A stretch of DNA of 64,000 bases. Origin: Pontibacter aydingkolensis (GTDB lineage: Bacteria; Bacteroidota; Bacteroidia; Cytophagales; Hymenobacteraceae). The notes below the pieces were generated by a model. It saw only the letters and a list, made by a program, of their open reading frames with translations. It ran no database searches and was not told the origin of the DNA. The DNA lies in assembly GCF_019443125.1 (NCBI RefSeq), contig NZ_JAHYXK010000010.1:1-64000 (forward strand), read 5' to 3'. The translations under genes were made by a program, and so were the position numbers. Shown one piece after another: positions 55,260 to 64,000 of this stretch. Position 1 is the first letter of the stretch, and each line of letters begins with the position of its first letter.

Positions 55260-55583
55260 TTACGCTTCTGGCATCAGCCTTACTACCAATCCATCGAGTT
55301 CGGGTTTTACCTTTAACTGGCAGGATAAGCGGCTGGTAGCAGTAGCGTGTGGCAGGGTTTCCAGCATATAAGCTTCGTCGTCGCTGGGTTCTGGGAGTTC
55401 GCCGCTTTGCAACACCTCCACGTGGCAGGTGGCGCAAATAGCCATGCCGCCGCAAATGGCAGGCACGTTCAATTCATTGGCTTTCATCACCTCCATCACC
55501 GACAGGCCCATATCAGTAGGGGCTTCCAGGGTTACACGGCTGCCATCTTGCAGCTCTACGTTTATGTTTATAGTATCTTCCAT
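55260..55583 (-). CDS. 2Fe-2S ferredoxin (adrenodoxin type)
   Basis: This 107-residue ferredoxin has the ligands C44-x5-C50-x2-C53 (CGGMAICATCHV) and C88 (RLSCQL), the adrenodoxin/Isc spacing. The acidic surface after the cluster (ELPEPSDDE) would suit binding to a reductase. Its ATG shares one base with the stop of the upstream reductase (TGATG), so the two are translationally coupled. Confidence 0.93.
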   Translation of the reverse strand: MEDTININVELQDGSRVTLEAPTDMGLSVMEVMKANELNVPAICGGMAICATCHVEVLQSGELPEPSDDEAYMLETLPHATATSRLSCQLKVKPELDGLVVRLMPEA

Positions 55584-56590
55584 CAGGTAAGTTCCTGTAT
55601 ACCGTTAACGGTGGTATACTTTAATACATACTTCTTGTCCGGGTAAATAATGTTGTAGGCACTCTGCGCCATCAACGCCGACTCATGGAAGCCGCAAAGT
55701 ATAAGCTTCAGTTTACCCGGGTAGGTGTTAATATCGCCAATGGCAAACACGCCTTCTATGTTGGTCGAGTAGTCTAATGTGTTTACCACAATGGCGCCTT
55801 TCTCCAGTTCAAGTCCCCAGTTCTCCAGCGGGCCAAGCTTTGGCACCAACCCGAAGAGCGGAATGAAGTAATCGACTTCGATCTTGTGCTCTGTTTCGTT
55901 GTCGATGAGTACCGTAACAGCATCCAGTTTTCCGTTGCCATGCACATCAGTTACGTTAGATTTCAGCAGCAGCTTTATATGCCCTTCCTCAGCCATACTT
56001 AGCACCTTCTCAGCAGACTCCGGAGCGCCTCTAAAAGTGGAGCCCCTGTGCACCAGCGTAAGCTCTTCGGCCAGGCCGGCCAGGTATATGGTCCAGTCGA
56101 GGGCGGAGTCGCCGCCGCCGGCTACTACAATCCGTTTGCTGCGGAACACTTCGGGGTCGCGCACCATATACGAAACACCTTTGCCCTCGAAACTTTCCAG
56201 GCTTTCGATGGCAGGTTTGCGCGGCTCAAACGAACCCAGGCCACCGGCTATCGCCACCACCTTACAGGAAATTTCAGTACCCTCCGAGGTTTTAACTACA
56301 AAAGAGCCATCCTCCTGCTTGTCCAGCGTTTCTACACGTTCGCCCAGCGTAAAGGTCGGGTGGAATGGCTCTATCTGCTTCATCAGGTTATCTACCAGCT
56401 CACCGGCAACTATACTTGGGAAGCCTGGTATGTCGTAAATAGGTTTTTTAGGGTATATCTCGGCCAGCTGGCCTCCTACTACCGGAAGGGCATCCACCAC
56501 GTGGCAGCGCATCTTCAGCAAACCTGCTTCAAACACGGCAAACAAGCCCACCGGACCTGCCCCTACGATGCATATATCTGTTGTTATCAT
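55583..56590 (-). CDS. Ferredoxin--NADP+ reductase, thioredoxin-reductase-like (YumC type)
   Basis: This 335-residue flavoprotein has the FAD dinucleotide fold CIVGAGPVGLFAVFEAG at the N-terminus, GGQLAEIYPKKPIYDIPGFP, the NAD(P) fold IVVAGGGDSALDW near residue 150 and the C-terminal FAD motif GVFAIGDINTYPGK. It lacks the CxxC of thioredoxin reductase, which places it in the TrxR-like FNR group. The coupled ferredoxin gene supports electron transfer from NADPH to that partner. Confidence 0.93.
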   Translation of the reverse strand: MITTDICIVGAGPVGLFAVFEAGLLKMRCHVVDALPVVGGQLAEIYPKKPIYDIPGFPSIVAGELVDNLMKQIEPFHPTFTLGERVETLDKQEDGSFVVKTSEGTEISCKVVAIAGGLGSFEPRKPAIESLESFEGKGVSYMVRDPEVFRSKRIVVAGGGDSALDWTIYLAGLAEELTLVHRGSTFRGAPESAEKVLSMAEEGHIKLLLKSNVTDVHGNGKLDAVTVLIDNETEHKIEVDYFIPLFGLVPKLGPLENWGLELEKGAIVVNTLDYSTNIEGVFAIGDINTYPGKLKLILCGFHESALMAQSAYNIIYPDKKYVLKYTTVNGIQELT

Positions 56591-56628
56591 TTAGGTATTA
56601 ACTTTTGTGTTTAACACTAACTGTTAGA

Positions 56629-56684
56629 GCATGTTTAAATTTTGTTTTCGCTAGCAAAGGATAAATTTTAATCATGCTCTTGTA
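56629..56684. repeat. MITE-like palindromic element, short copy
   Basis: AGAGCATGTTTAAATTTTG leads to a central GCTAGC, then the inverted copy ending TTTTAATCATGCTCT. It is a near-complete palindrome of about 56 bases. The same ends and centre occur at 44810. Confidence 0.65.
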
Positions 56685-56785
56685 GTAAATATACAGCCAA
56701 CAGTTAAGCATCCATAGTGTTTTGACTACAGATTAAGGGGATTAAATTGATTTTTGAGATTTTTTCTTCGTGACTTCTGCTGTAC

Positions 56786-56992
56786 TACCTCACCCCAGCC
56801 CTCTCCTAAAAGCAGGAGAGGGAGCTCTGGCATTACTTTAGCAAGAATATAGCTCTGTAGATTCAGTTTAACCCCTTTCTACCAAGATCTTTACAAGATG
56901 ATAAATAAGAAGATAGCAGCTATTGCAATGACAGCAGAAGCAGTAGGCAAAAGCTCCCTCTCCTGTTATTAGGAGAGGGCTGGGGTGAGGTA
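56786..56992. repeat. Nested intergenic inverted repeat C
   Basis: The 41-bp arms (56786-56826 and 56952-56992) differ at two positions, starting TACCTCACCCCAGCCCTCTC. Each arm itself contains a hairpin (CCTCTCCT with AGGAGAGG). The loop holds core-repeat copy 3. Architecture matches repeat B although the arm sequences differ. Confidence 0.85.
56841..56903 (-). repeat. TGTCATCTTG core repeat, copy 3
   Basis: On the minus strand: TATCATCTTGTAAAGATCTT, GGTAGAAAGGGGTTAAACTG, then ACAGAGCTATATTCTTGC. It aligns with copy 1 over its whole length. Confidence 0.7.
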
Positions 56993-57043
56993 AATACTGT
57001 GTTGCAGAAAGTCCCGTCCATCTTTAAACCCTGCAAATCCTTA

Positions 57044-57074
57044 TAAAAAAAGGCCAGCTGGTGTAGCTGGCCTT
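57044..57074 (-). terminator. Terminator after gyrB
   Basis: AAGGCCAGCT pairs perfectly with AGCTGGCCTT around a five-base loop. The A-run on the plus strand gives the T-tract on the minus strand. Confidence 0.8.
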
Positions 57075-57102
57075 CTCTATAGTATGAATTTTATACTTTG
57101 AT

Positions 57103-59432
<2,330 letters not shown>

Positions 59433-59762
59433 ATGAAAACGGTTTTACTTCTGCTGATCTCTAATATTTTTATGACCTTTGCCTGGTATGGGCATCTGCG
59501 ATTTAAAGAGGTGTCGCTTTGGAAGATCATTCTCATCAGCTGGCTGATCGCGTTTTTTGAGTACTGTTTTATGGTGCCGGCAAACCGCATCGGCTACGGG
59601 CAGTTTACAGCTTTTCAACTTAAGACCATACAGGAGGTAATTACGCTGGTGGTGTTTATCGGCTTTTCGGTGCTTTACCTGCGCGAAGAGTTAAAGTGGA
59701 ATTACATTGTGGGTTTCATACTTATACTTGCCGCTGTTTTCTTTGTGTTTAAAAAGTGGTAA
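59433..59762 (+). CDS. DUF486 (DMT-like) small membrane protein
   Basis: This 109-residue protein has four membrane helices (about 2-16, 28-47, 66-84, 90-107) and the family blocks NIFMTFAWYGHL, WLIAFFEYCFMVPANRIGY and FTAFQLKTIQEVITL. DUF486 proteins resemble half of a drug/metabolite transporter and probably dimerise. Substrate unknown. It is monocistronic and followed by a repeat-rich spacer. Confidence 0.88.
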   Translation: MKTVLLLLISNIFMTFAWYGHLRFKEVSLWKIILISWLIAFFEYCFMVPANRIGYGQFTAFQLKTIQEVITLVVFIGFSVLYLREELKWNYIVGFILILAAVFFVFKKW

Positions 59763-60026
59763 TTGTTGATGGCTGAATTATTAAATTGTTGAATTGCTAA
59801 ATGGTTGATTGTTGAATTTTTGGACTTTAAGTATCCGCTAATTTTAATGCTCTAATGCTCTTTCGGACTTCCAAGTCCGAAAGCTGTCTGCCGGGGACTT
59901 CCTAGTCCCCATAGATTGGCCCCACTACACAGAACAAGCAGTCCGCAGCAGGCGGGGGTTTCGGCCAGGGATATCCCGAACAGCAATAGAATATTGTTTA
60001 GCTAAGATAATCCTGCCACTTTTTGA
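59763..60026. other. Repeat-bearing spacer after the DUF486 gene
   Basis: This first half of a 521-bp gap contains the REP-like double-hairpin copy 2 and TTGAATTGCTAAATGGTTGA-type simple sequence. The second half holds the long GC-rich hairpin and then AT-rich DNA leading to the DUF2267 gene. No credible gene is present. Confidence 0.5.
59857..59912 (+). repeat. REP-like double-hairpin element, copy 2
   Basis: It contains CGGACTTCCAAGTCCG and GGGGACTTCCTAGTCCCC hairpins in a row, matching 23430-23487 in inverted orientation with few differences. Confidence 0.7.
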
Positions 60027-60063
60027 AAGCGCCCTCGCTCGCCAAAGGCGAGCGAGGGCGCTT
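60027..60063 (+). terminator. 17-bp GC-rich hairpin
   Basis: AAGCGCCCTCGCTCGCC pairs perfectly with its complement around AAA, followed by CTTCTTAATT. It is very stable but 265 bases past the nearest gene end, so it may be a repeat rather than a terminator. Confidence 0.5.
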
Positions 60064-60270
60064 CTTAATTTGAAATTATCAGAAAGCAATAGCATTTGGG
60101 ATAAGAGACCACCCTTTAAAATCCTGTAAATCCTTGGGGAAGGGGCCCTATGTAAAGATTCAGACAACATTATTCTTCCCCTTCACCCTATACTTACCTC
60201 TCTTCCCGTTTAACCGATAACCCTGTTATAGCTGCCGCGTTCATTTAAATGGAACATCTTTTAAACTAAA

Positions 60271-60278
60271 AAAGGAGG
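60271..60278 (+). promoter_or_regulatory. Canonical Shine-Dalgarno before the DUF2267 gene
   Basis: AAAGGAGG lies five bases before the ATG. Nearly all other starts in the window lack such a sequence, as expected for Bacteroidota. Confidence 0.7.
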
Positions 60279-60283
60279 TTAAA

Positions 60284-60709
60284 ATGGCTATGAACTTTGA
60301 GAATTATGTAAAAGACGCTAAAACCTGGACGCACGAACTCTGCACTTACCTGGGCATTGAGGATGAGAACAAGGCAAACAGGATATTCAGGGCGGTGCTT
60401 CATGCCATCCGCGACCGAATTCCCACTGCCGAAGCCATCCATTTAGGGGCACAGTTGCCTATAATCTGGAAAGGGGTATACTACGACGGTTTCCATATGC
60501 ACAGCCCCGTACGCATCCGGCACGAAGACGAATGGCTGGAGTTTATCCGCACTAAAGATGCATTTGCCGAAGATGCCGACTTCCCTACCCTGGACCATGC
60601 CTTTTACGCTTTCCAGGATGTGATGACGTTTCTGCGTGACCATATTTCTGAGGGCCAGTATAACCAGGTAACACAGGCGCTGCATTCTGACATTACCGTA
60701 CCGGCTTAA
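60284..60709 (+). CDS. DUF2267 domain protein
   Basis: This 141-residue soluble protein matches DUF2267 along its length: FENYVKDAKTWTHELCTYLG, then RAVLHAIRDRIPTAEAIHLG, AQLPIIWKGVYYDGF and VMTFLRDHISEGQYNQVTQAL. The domain is two repeats of a helical unit and is linked in other bacteria to stress; its activity is unknown. The start is fixed by a strong ribosome-binding site. Confidence 0.9.
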   Translation: MAMNFENYVKDAKTWTHELCTYLGIEDENKANRIFRAVLHAIRDRIPTAEAIHLGAQLPIIWKGVYYDGFHMHSPVRIRHEDEWLEFIRTKDAFAEDADFPTLDHAFYAFQDVMTFLRDHISEGQYNQVTQALHSDITVPA

Positions 60710-60731
60710 ACTCTGTTTAAATAGGAAATAG

Positions 60732-60760
60732 AAGGTCTGACACATGTCAGGCCTTTTTTG
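60732..60760 (+). terminator. Terminator after the DUF2267 gene
   Basis: AGGTCTGACA pairs with TGTCAGGCCT (one G-T pair) and TTTTTT follows, 22 bases after the stop. Confidence 0.8.
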
Positions 60761-61073
60761 TGTGCATTCTAATAGAGATTAATTTACCACAAAGGGCGCG
60801 AAGAGTATCGCAGGGTTTGAAACAAAAAAGATTTAAAAGTTGCTATCCAGGTAGTTTTACAATGTAAGAAAAGATTAGCCTAAACCCCATCAGCCTGCTC
60901 GCTCCATATTTAGGCAAGTTATTGGTCGTGTTTCAATCAAACTACATTCCTGCTCTTTTGCACATCCCGCCTTGCAGCCGTACCTTTGCTGGATGCAGCA
61001 TTTTAATATAGCATCTTTGCTAAGCTAATTTCCTAAGTATAAAAAGTATATCTTCTCAAACTAAGCTAAAAGC
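60761..61073. other. Intergenic region upstream of the SCO operon
   Basis: About 310 bp without a gene or repeat. CATCTTTG (61012-61019), one base off TAnnTTTG, could be the -7 box of the following operon, 54 bases before its ATG. Confidence 0.35.
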
Positions 61074-61511
61074 ATGAAACATATCATACTAAGTTTAAGC
61101 CTTGCATTTGCCATACTTTGCGGCTGCAGCCAGGGCCAGAGCCCCAAAGAGCAGAAAGAGGCACTGGAGGAGCGCGTGCTGGCCGTGCACGACACAGCGA
61201 TGGCTAAAATGGGAAACATCTACAAACTGCGTAAAGGTCTGCGCACCCTCCGCGACACTTTAGAAACGCAGCAAGCCGACTCTGTTACACTAAACAACCT
61301 GCAAACGCAGATACAGCTGCTGAACCGCGCCGACGAGGCCATGATGGGCTGGATGCGCCAGTACAAAACGCCTGCAGAAGACATGCCCAACGAGCAGGTC
61401 ATAAACTACTTACAGCAGGAGCTTGTTAAGATAAAGCAAGTACAAACCCTTATGGACAGCACCATAAACGCTGCCCGTACAACTTATAAACCTTATGATC
61501 AGAATAAATAA
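61074..61511 (+). CDS. Hypothetical helical lipoprotein, SCO-operon associated
   Basis: This 145-residue lipoprotein has a signal ending LCGC (lipobox cysteine near residue 18) and a mature part of long amphipathic helices rich in Gln, Leu and Lys, with coiled-coil character. Similar proteins in Bacteroidota are often labelled viral A-type inclusion protein by composition alone. It overlaps the SCO gene by 17 bases and may be a periplasmic partner of it. Function unknown. Confidence 0.75.
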   Translation: MKHIILSLSLAFAILCGCSQGQSPKEQKEALEERVLAVHDTAMAKMGNIYKLRKGLRTLRDTLETQQADSVTLNNLQTQIQLLNRADEAMMGWMRQYKTPAEDMPNEQVINYLQQELVKIKQVQTLMDSTINAARTTYKPYDQNK

Positions 61512-62181
61512 AGCAACGCTTAGAAAGTATACTTTGCTACTGGCAACAGCCTTTAGTATAGGCTTTTTAACTGCCTGCAACAGCAGCGACTCTACCGATA
61601 AAACTTTACCTATACTTGGCCACCGCGAAGCCGTGGAGCGTGTAGTTGATGGTAAAACTGTAGTAGATACTGTTTACCACCAGATACCAGATTTCGCTTT
61701 TATAAACCAAGACAGCCAGCGTGTGACCCAAGAAACTGTAGCCGGTAAAATTTACGTAACGGACTTCTTCTTTACCACCTGCCCTTCTATCTGCCCTAAA
61801 ATGAAAAGCCAGATGCTGCGCGTGTACGAGAAGTTTAAAGATAACCCTAACGTAGTAATTCTTTCGCATAGCATAGACCCACAGCACGACACCGTAGCTG
61901 TACTTAGAGATTATGCGGACCGCCTAAACGTACAGTCTGATAAATGGCACTTTTTAACCGGCGATAAAGACAGCATTTACGACATGGCCCTGCAATATTT
62001 TACTGGAGTGCAAGAAGATGCCCAGGCAGAAGGCGGCTTTGCGCATAGCGGAGACTTTATGCTGGTAGACCAGAACCGTCACATACGCGGCCATTACCAC
62101 GGCACAGAGCAGGAAGATGTAGACAGGCTGATGAAAGACATGGAGGTACTGCTGAAAGAAAAGCAAAATGGCCAGAAATAG
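61495..62181 (+). CDS. SCO1/SenC family copper chaperone lipoprotein
   Basis: This 228-residue protein has a lipobox LTAC (Cys28) and a thioredoxin fold with the copper-binding C96-x3-C100 (TTCPSICPKM) and a later histidine in GGFAHSGDFMLVD. SCO proteins deliver copper to or reduce the CuA site of cytochrome oxidase. It overlaps both neighbours (17 and 14 bases), forming one compact operon with a lipoprotein and a cytochrome c. Confidence 0.93.
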   Translation: MIRINKATLRKYTLLLATAFSIGFLTACNSSDSTDKTLPILGHREAVERVVDGKTVVDTVYHQIPDFAFINQDSQRVTQETVAGKIYVTDFFFTTCPSICPKMKSQMLRVYEKFKDNPNVVILSHSIDPQHDTVAVLRDYADRLNVQSDKWHFLTGDKDSIYDMALQYFTGVQEDAQAEGGFAHSGDFMLVDQNRHIRGHYHGTEQEDVDRLMKDMEVLLKEKQNGQK

Positions 62182-62578
62182 ACTTATGGCAGTAGCACTG
62201 GGAGGCTTGGTTCTAACAACCCTTACCCAGTGCTTCACTAATAAGAAAAACGAAGGCCAGCGCCTGTACGAAACCAACTGCCAGAGCTGCCACATGGAAG
62301 ACGGCAGCGGCCTGCGTGGTGTTATACCACCCATTTCCGGCGCAGATTACCTGGAACAGCACCGCGACGAGCTGGCCTGCCTCATCCGGCATGGTATAGA
62401 CGGCCCGATAACCGTAAACGGGATAGAATATAACAAACCAATGCCCGGCGTAGACCTGCGTGAAGACCAGATCACGAACCTGCTAAACTACATCCAAACC
62501 AACTTCGGCAACAACAACGCGCGCTATACCATGCCGGAAGTAGAGAAACAGTTGGAGACTTGCCCGCCGCACAGGTAG
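62168..62578 (+). CDS. c-type cytochrome lipoprotein
   Basis: This 136-residue protein has a lipoprotein-like signal ending LTQC (Cys22) and one haem-binding site C38-Q-S-C41-H42. The probable axial Met lies in KPMPGVDL. It is a small monohaem electron carrier, probably anchored in the periplasm or outer membrane. It overlaps the SCO gene by 14 bases, which suggests a role near terminal oxidation. Confidence 0.9.
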   Translation: MARNRLMAVALGGLVLTTLTQCFTNKKNEGQRLYETNCQSCHMEDGSGLRGVIPPISGADYLEQHRDELACLIRHGIDGPITVNGIEYNKPMPGVDLREDQITNLLNYIQTNFGNNNARYTMPEVEKQLETCPPHR

Positions 62579-62586
62579 TAATAACT

Positions 62587-62618
62587 TCGTAGGAACAGGT
62601 CGTGACCTGTTCCTACGA
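62587..62618. repeat. 32-bp palindrome, ACAGGTCGYGACCTGT family
   Basis: TCGTAGGAACAGGTCG pairs with TGACCTGTTCCTACGA (one mismatch). A shorter relative is at 48190. It lies nine bases past the cytochrome stop and may double as a terminator. Confidence 0.65.
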
Positions 62619-62759
62619 GGAAATATACTCATCCCAAACTATAAACTTGTAACCTCCCCTCCCCTAATTCAGTTAAAACTGAAATTCCGCAGCAATGCAG
62701 CCGCAACCTTGACAAGCGGCTGTTTATTTCATATACTTAGCCTGACATAAAATAAGACT

Positions 62760-63926
62760 ATGCCCAAAATTCTGATTATAGACGACGAAAGGGCCATCCG
62801 GAGCACGTTAAAAGAGATTCTTGAGTTTGAGAACTATACTGTAGACGAAGCCGAGGATGGAGAAAAAGGACTACACCAACTCAGCAAGAACAAGTATGAC
62901 GTAGTGCTCTGCGACATCAAAATGCCCGGCATGGATGGCATTGAAGTGCTCGAGAAAGCCATGGAGTTTACGCCTGACACCCCTTTTATTATGATATCGG
63001 CACACGGCACAATAGATACTGCCGTGGAGGCCACTAAAAAAGGCGCCTACGATTTCCTGCAAAAACCACCAGACCTTAACCGTCTGCTGGTAACAGTGCG
63101 CAATGCCCTCGATAAGTCGAACCTGGTAACGGAGACCAAGATCCTGAAGAAAAAAATCTCCAGGACCTACGAAATGGTGGGTACTTCGTCAGCGCTTAGC
63201 CGTGTAAAGCAAGCCATAGAGAAAGTAGCCCCTACCGATGCCCGCGTGCTGATTACAGGACCAAACGGTTCTGGTAAGGAGTTGGTGGCACGCGCCATAC
63301 ACGAGCACAGCAACCGCAGCAACGGCCCTTTAATAGAGGTAAACTGCGCCGCCATCCCAAGCGAACTAATCGAGAGCGAACTGTTCGGCCACGAAAAAGG
63401 CTCTTTTACCTCGGCTGTAAAACAGCGCATCGGTAAGTTTGAACAGGCCAATGGCGGCACTTTGTTTCTGGATGAGGTAGGCGACATGAGTTTATCGGCA
63501 CAGGCCAAAGTACTGCGTGCCCTGCAGGAGCACAGAATTACACGCGTTGGCGGTGACAAAGACATTCAGGTAGATGTGCGCGTATTGGCTGCTACAAACA
63601 AAAACCTGCTGGAGGAGATCGAAGCCAAAACTTTTCGGGAAGACTTGTATCACCGCTTAGGAGTTATACTTATACACGTACCTCCGCTAAACGAACGCCG
63701 CGAAGATATCCCTGACCTGGTGACTAAGTTCCTGAACGACATCGCCAACGATTACGGTAACAAGCCTAAAGTTATTACTGCAGACGCTTTAGAGTATTTA
63801 AAAGGGCTTGACTGGCGAGGCAACGTACGGGAACTGCGCAATGTGGTAGAAAGGCTTGTGATCATGAGCGGGCCAGAAATAACCGCTGAAGATGCTAAGG
63901 CTTATGCAAGGCCGGTAGTGACTTAA
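62760..63926 (+). CDS. NtrC-family response regulator without a DNA-binding domain
   Basis: This 388-residue protein has a receiver domain (1-120, phosphoacceptor D52 in LCDIKMPG) and a sigma-54 AAA+ domain (about 138-375), with Walker A GPNGSGKE (167-174), Walker B GGTLFLDEVGD (232-242) and FREDLYHRL. The sigma-54 contact loop, usually GAFTGA, reads GSFTSA (214-219). The protein ends soon after the AAA+ domain (ITAEDAKAYARPVVT) with no Fis-type HTH, so it should act from solution or through a partner. No sensor kinase gene is adjacent in the window. Confidence 0.92.
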   Translation: MPKILIIDDERAIRSTLKEILEFENYTVDEAEDGEKGLHQLSKNKYDVVLCDIKMPGMDGIEVLEKAMEFTPDTPFIMISAHGTIDTAVEATKKGAYDFLQKPPDLNRLLVTVRNALDKSNLVTETKILKKKISRTYEMVGTSSALSRVKQAIEKVAPTDARVLITGPNGSGKELVARAIHEHSNRSNGPLIEVNCAAIPSELIESELFGHEKGSFTSAVKQRIGKFEQANGGTLFLDEVGDMSLSAQAKVLRALQEHRITRVGGDKDIQVDVRVLAATNKNLLEEIEAKTFREDLYHRLGVILIHVPPLNERREDIPDLVTKFLNDIANDYGNKPKVITADALEYLKGLDWRGNVRELRNVVERLVIMSGPEITAEDAKAYARPVVT

Positions 63927-63948
63927 GTTTAAGGCTGATTTATACTTC

Positions 63949-63990
63949 AAAGCCTCTGTAACTTGTGTTGCGGAGGCTTTTGTTTTGTAC
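63949..63990 (+). terminator. Terminator after the NtrC-like gene
   Basis: AAGCCTCTGTAAC pairs imperfectly with GTTGCGGAGGCTT, followed by TTGTTTTG, 22 bases after the stop. Confidence 0.75.
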
Positions 63991-64000
63991 ATATCTTTAT

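Larger units (their letters stand above)
56591..57043. other. Repeat-filled spacer between gyrB and the reductase gene
   Basis: The gap from the reductase start to the gyrB stop holds the short palindromic GAGCATG element, inverted repeat C and core-repeat copy 3. No credible gene is present. The reductase promoter must lie near its left end. Confidence 0.6.

Noticed and set aside
56591..57102. Small-RNA gene in the gyrB-reductase gap
   Set aside because: The folding potential is explained by repeat C and the palindromic element; no promoter or terminator frames a separate transcript.
59925..60170. 81-codon minus-strand ORF after the DUF486 gene
   Set aside because: It spans the 17-bp GC-rich hairpin, is biased to Arg/Leu/Ser and has no recognisable domain.

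Overview
The window reads as chromosomal DNA of a free-living Bacteroidota bacterium, most likely Cytophagales/Hymenobacteraceae (Pontibacter-like). That placement is inference. It rests on gene content (M13 peptidase, DUF5996, DUF2267, Y/G-rich low-complexity proteins, GlgE-type alpha-glucan genes), Bacteroidota-type lipoprotein signals, near absence of Shine-Dalgarno sequences, and a few TAnnTTTG-like promoter boxes. I see no rRNA, tRNA, CRISPR array or prophage. The only transposase is the 3' tail of an IS3-family element at the left edge.

Layout. 1-0.2 kb: IS3 tail. 0.2-12.3 kb: cell-wall genes, namely a NagZ-type GH3/beta-lactamase fusion, an M13 peptidase, a DUF819 membrane protein, an SH3-NlpC/P60 lipoprotein, and an opposing operon of D,D-carboxypeptidase, dipeptide epimerase and PLP enzyme. 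This looks like murein-peptide turnover and recycling. 12.5-23.4 kb: a CstB-like MBL/rhodanese protein, a STAS protein, two disordered Tyr-rich proteins, two small beta-barrels, HMG-CoA lyase with a LutA-like protein, a CNNM/CBS protein and xseA-xseB. 23.6-44.8 kb: a trehalose/alpha-glucan island. It holds an OtsA-OtsB fusion, MscS, UPF0316, the operon glgE-treS/mak-glgB on the minus strand, and the divergent, tightly packed operon treZ-GH57-treY-malQ. 45-51.6 kb: thioredoxin-like protein, L,D-transpeptidase-like protein, M23 peptidase, Ppx and Ppk1. 51.8-59.1 kb: an HTTM-like membrane pair, DUF5996, a ferredoxin reductase-ferredoxin pair and gyrB. 59.4-63.9 kb: DUF486, DUF2267, an overlapping lipoprotein-SCO-cytochrome c operon and an NtrC-like regulator lacking its HTH.

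How the genes work together. The island can make trehalose from UDP-glucose (OtsAB, if the phosphatase half works) or from glucan (TreY/TreZ). It can turn trehalose back into branched glucan (TreS, Mak, GlgE, GlgB) and trim glucan (MalQ, GH57). The mechanosensitive channel next door fits an osmotic role. Ppx/Ppk1 add a polyphosphate cycle.

Most unusual signals: (1) the heptamer AAGTATA/TATACTT is strongly over-represented across the window, in genes, spacers and terminators; (2) gaps between genes are filled with several families of long, nested inverted repeats; (3) the OtsB half has Glu in place of the nucleophilic Asp; (4) GlgB carries a histone-H1-like tail of about 155 residues; (5) a pair of prion-like Tyr-rich proteins. 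Counts and spacings were made by eye.
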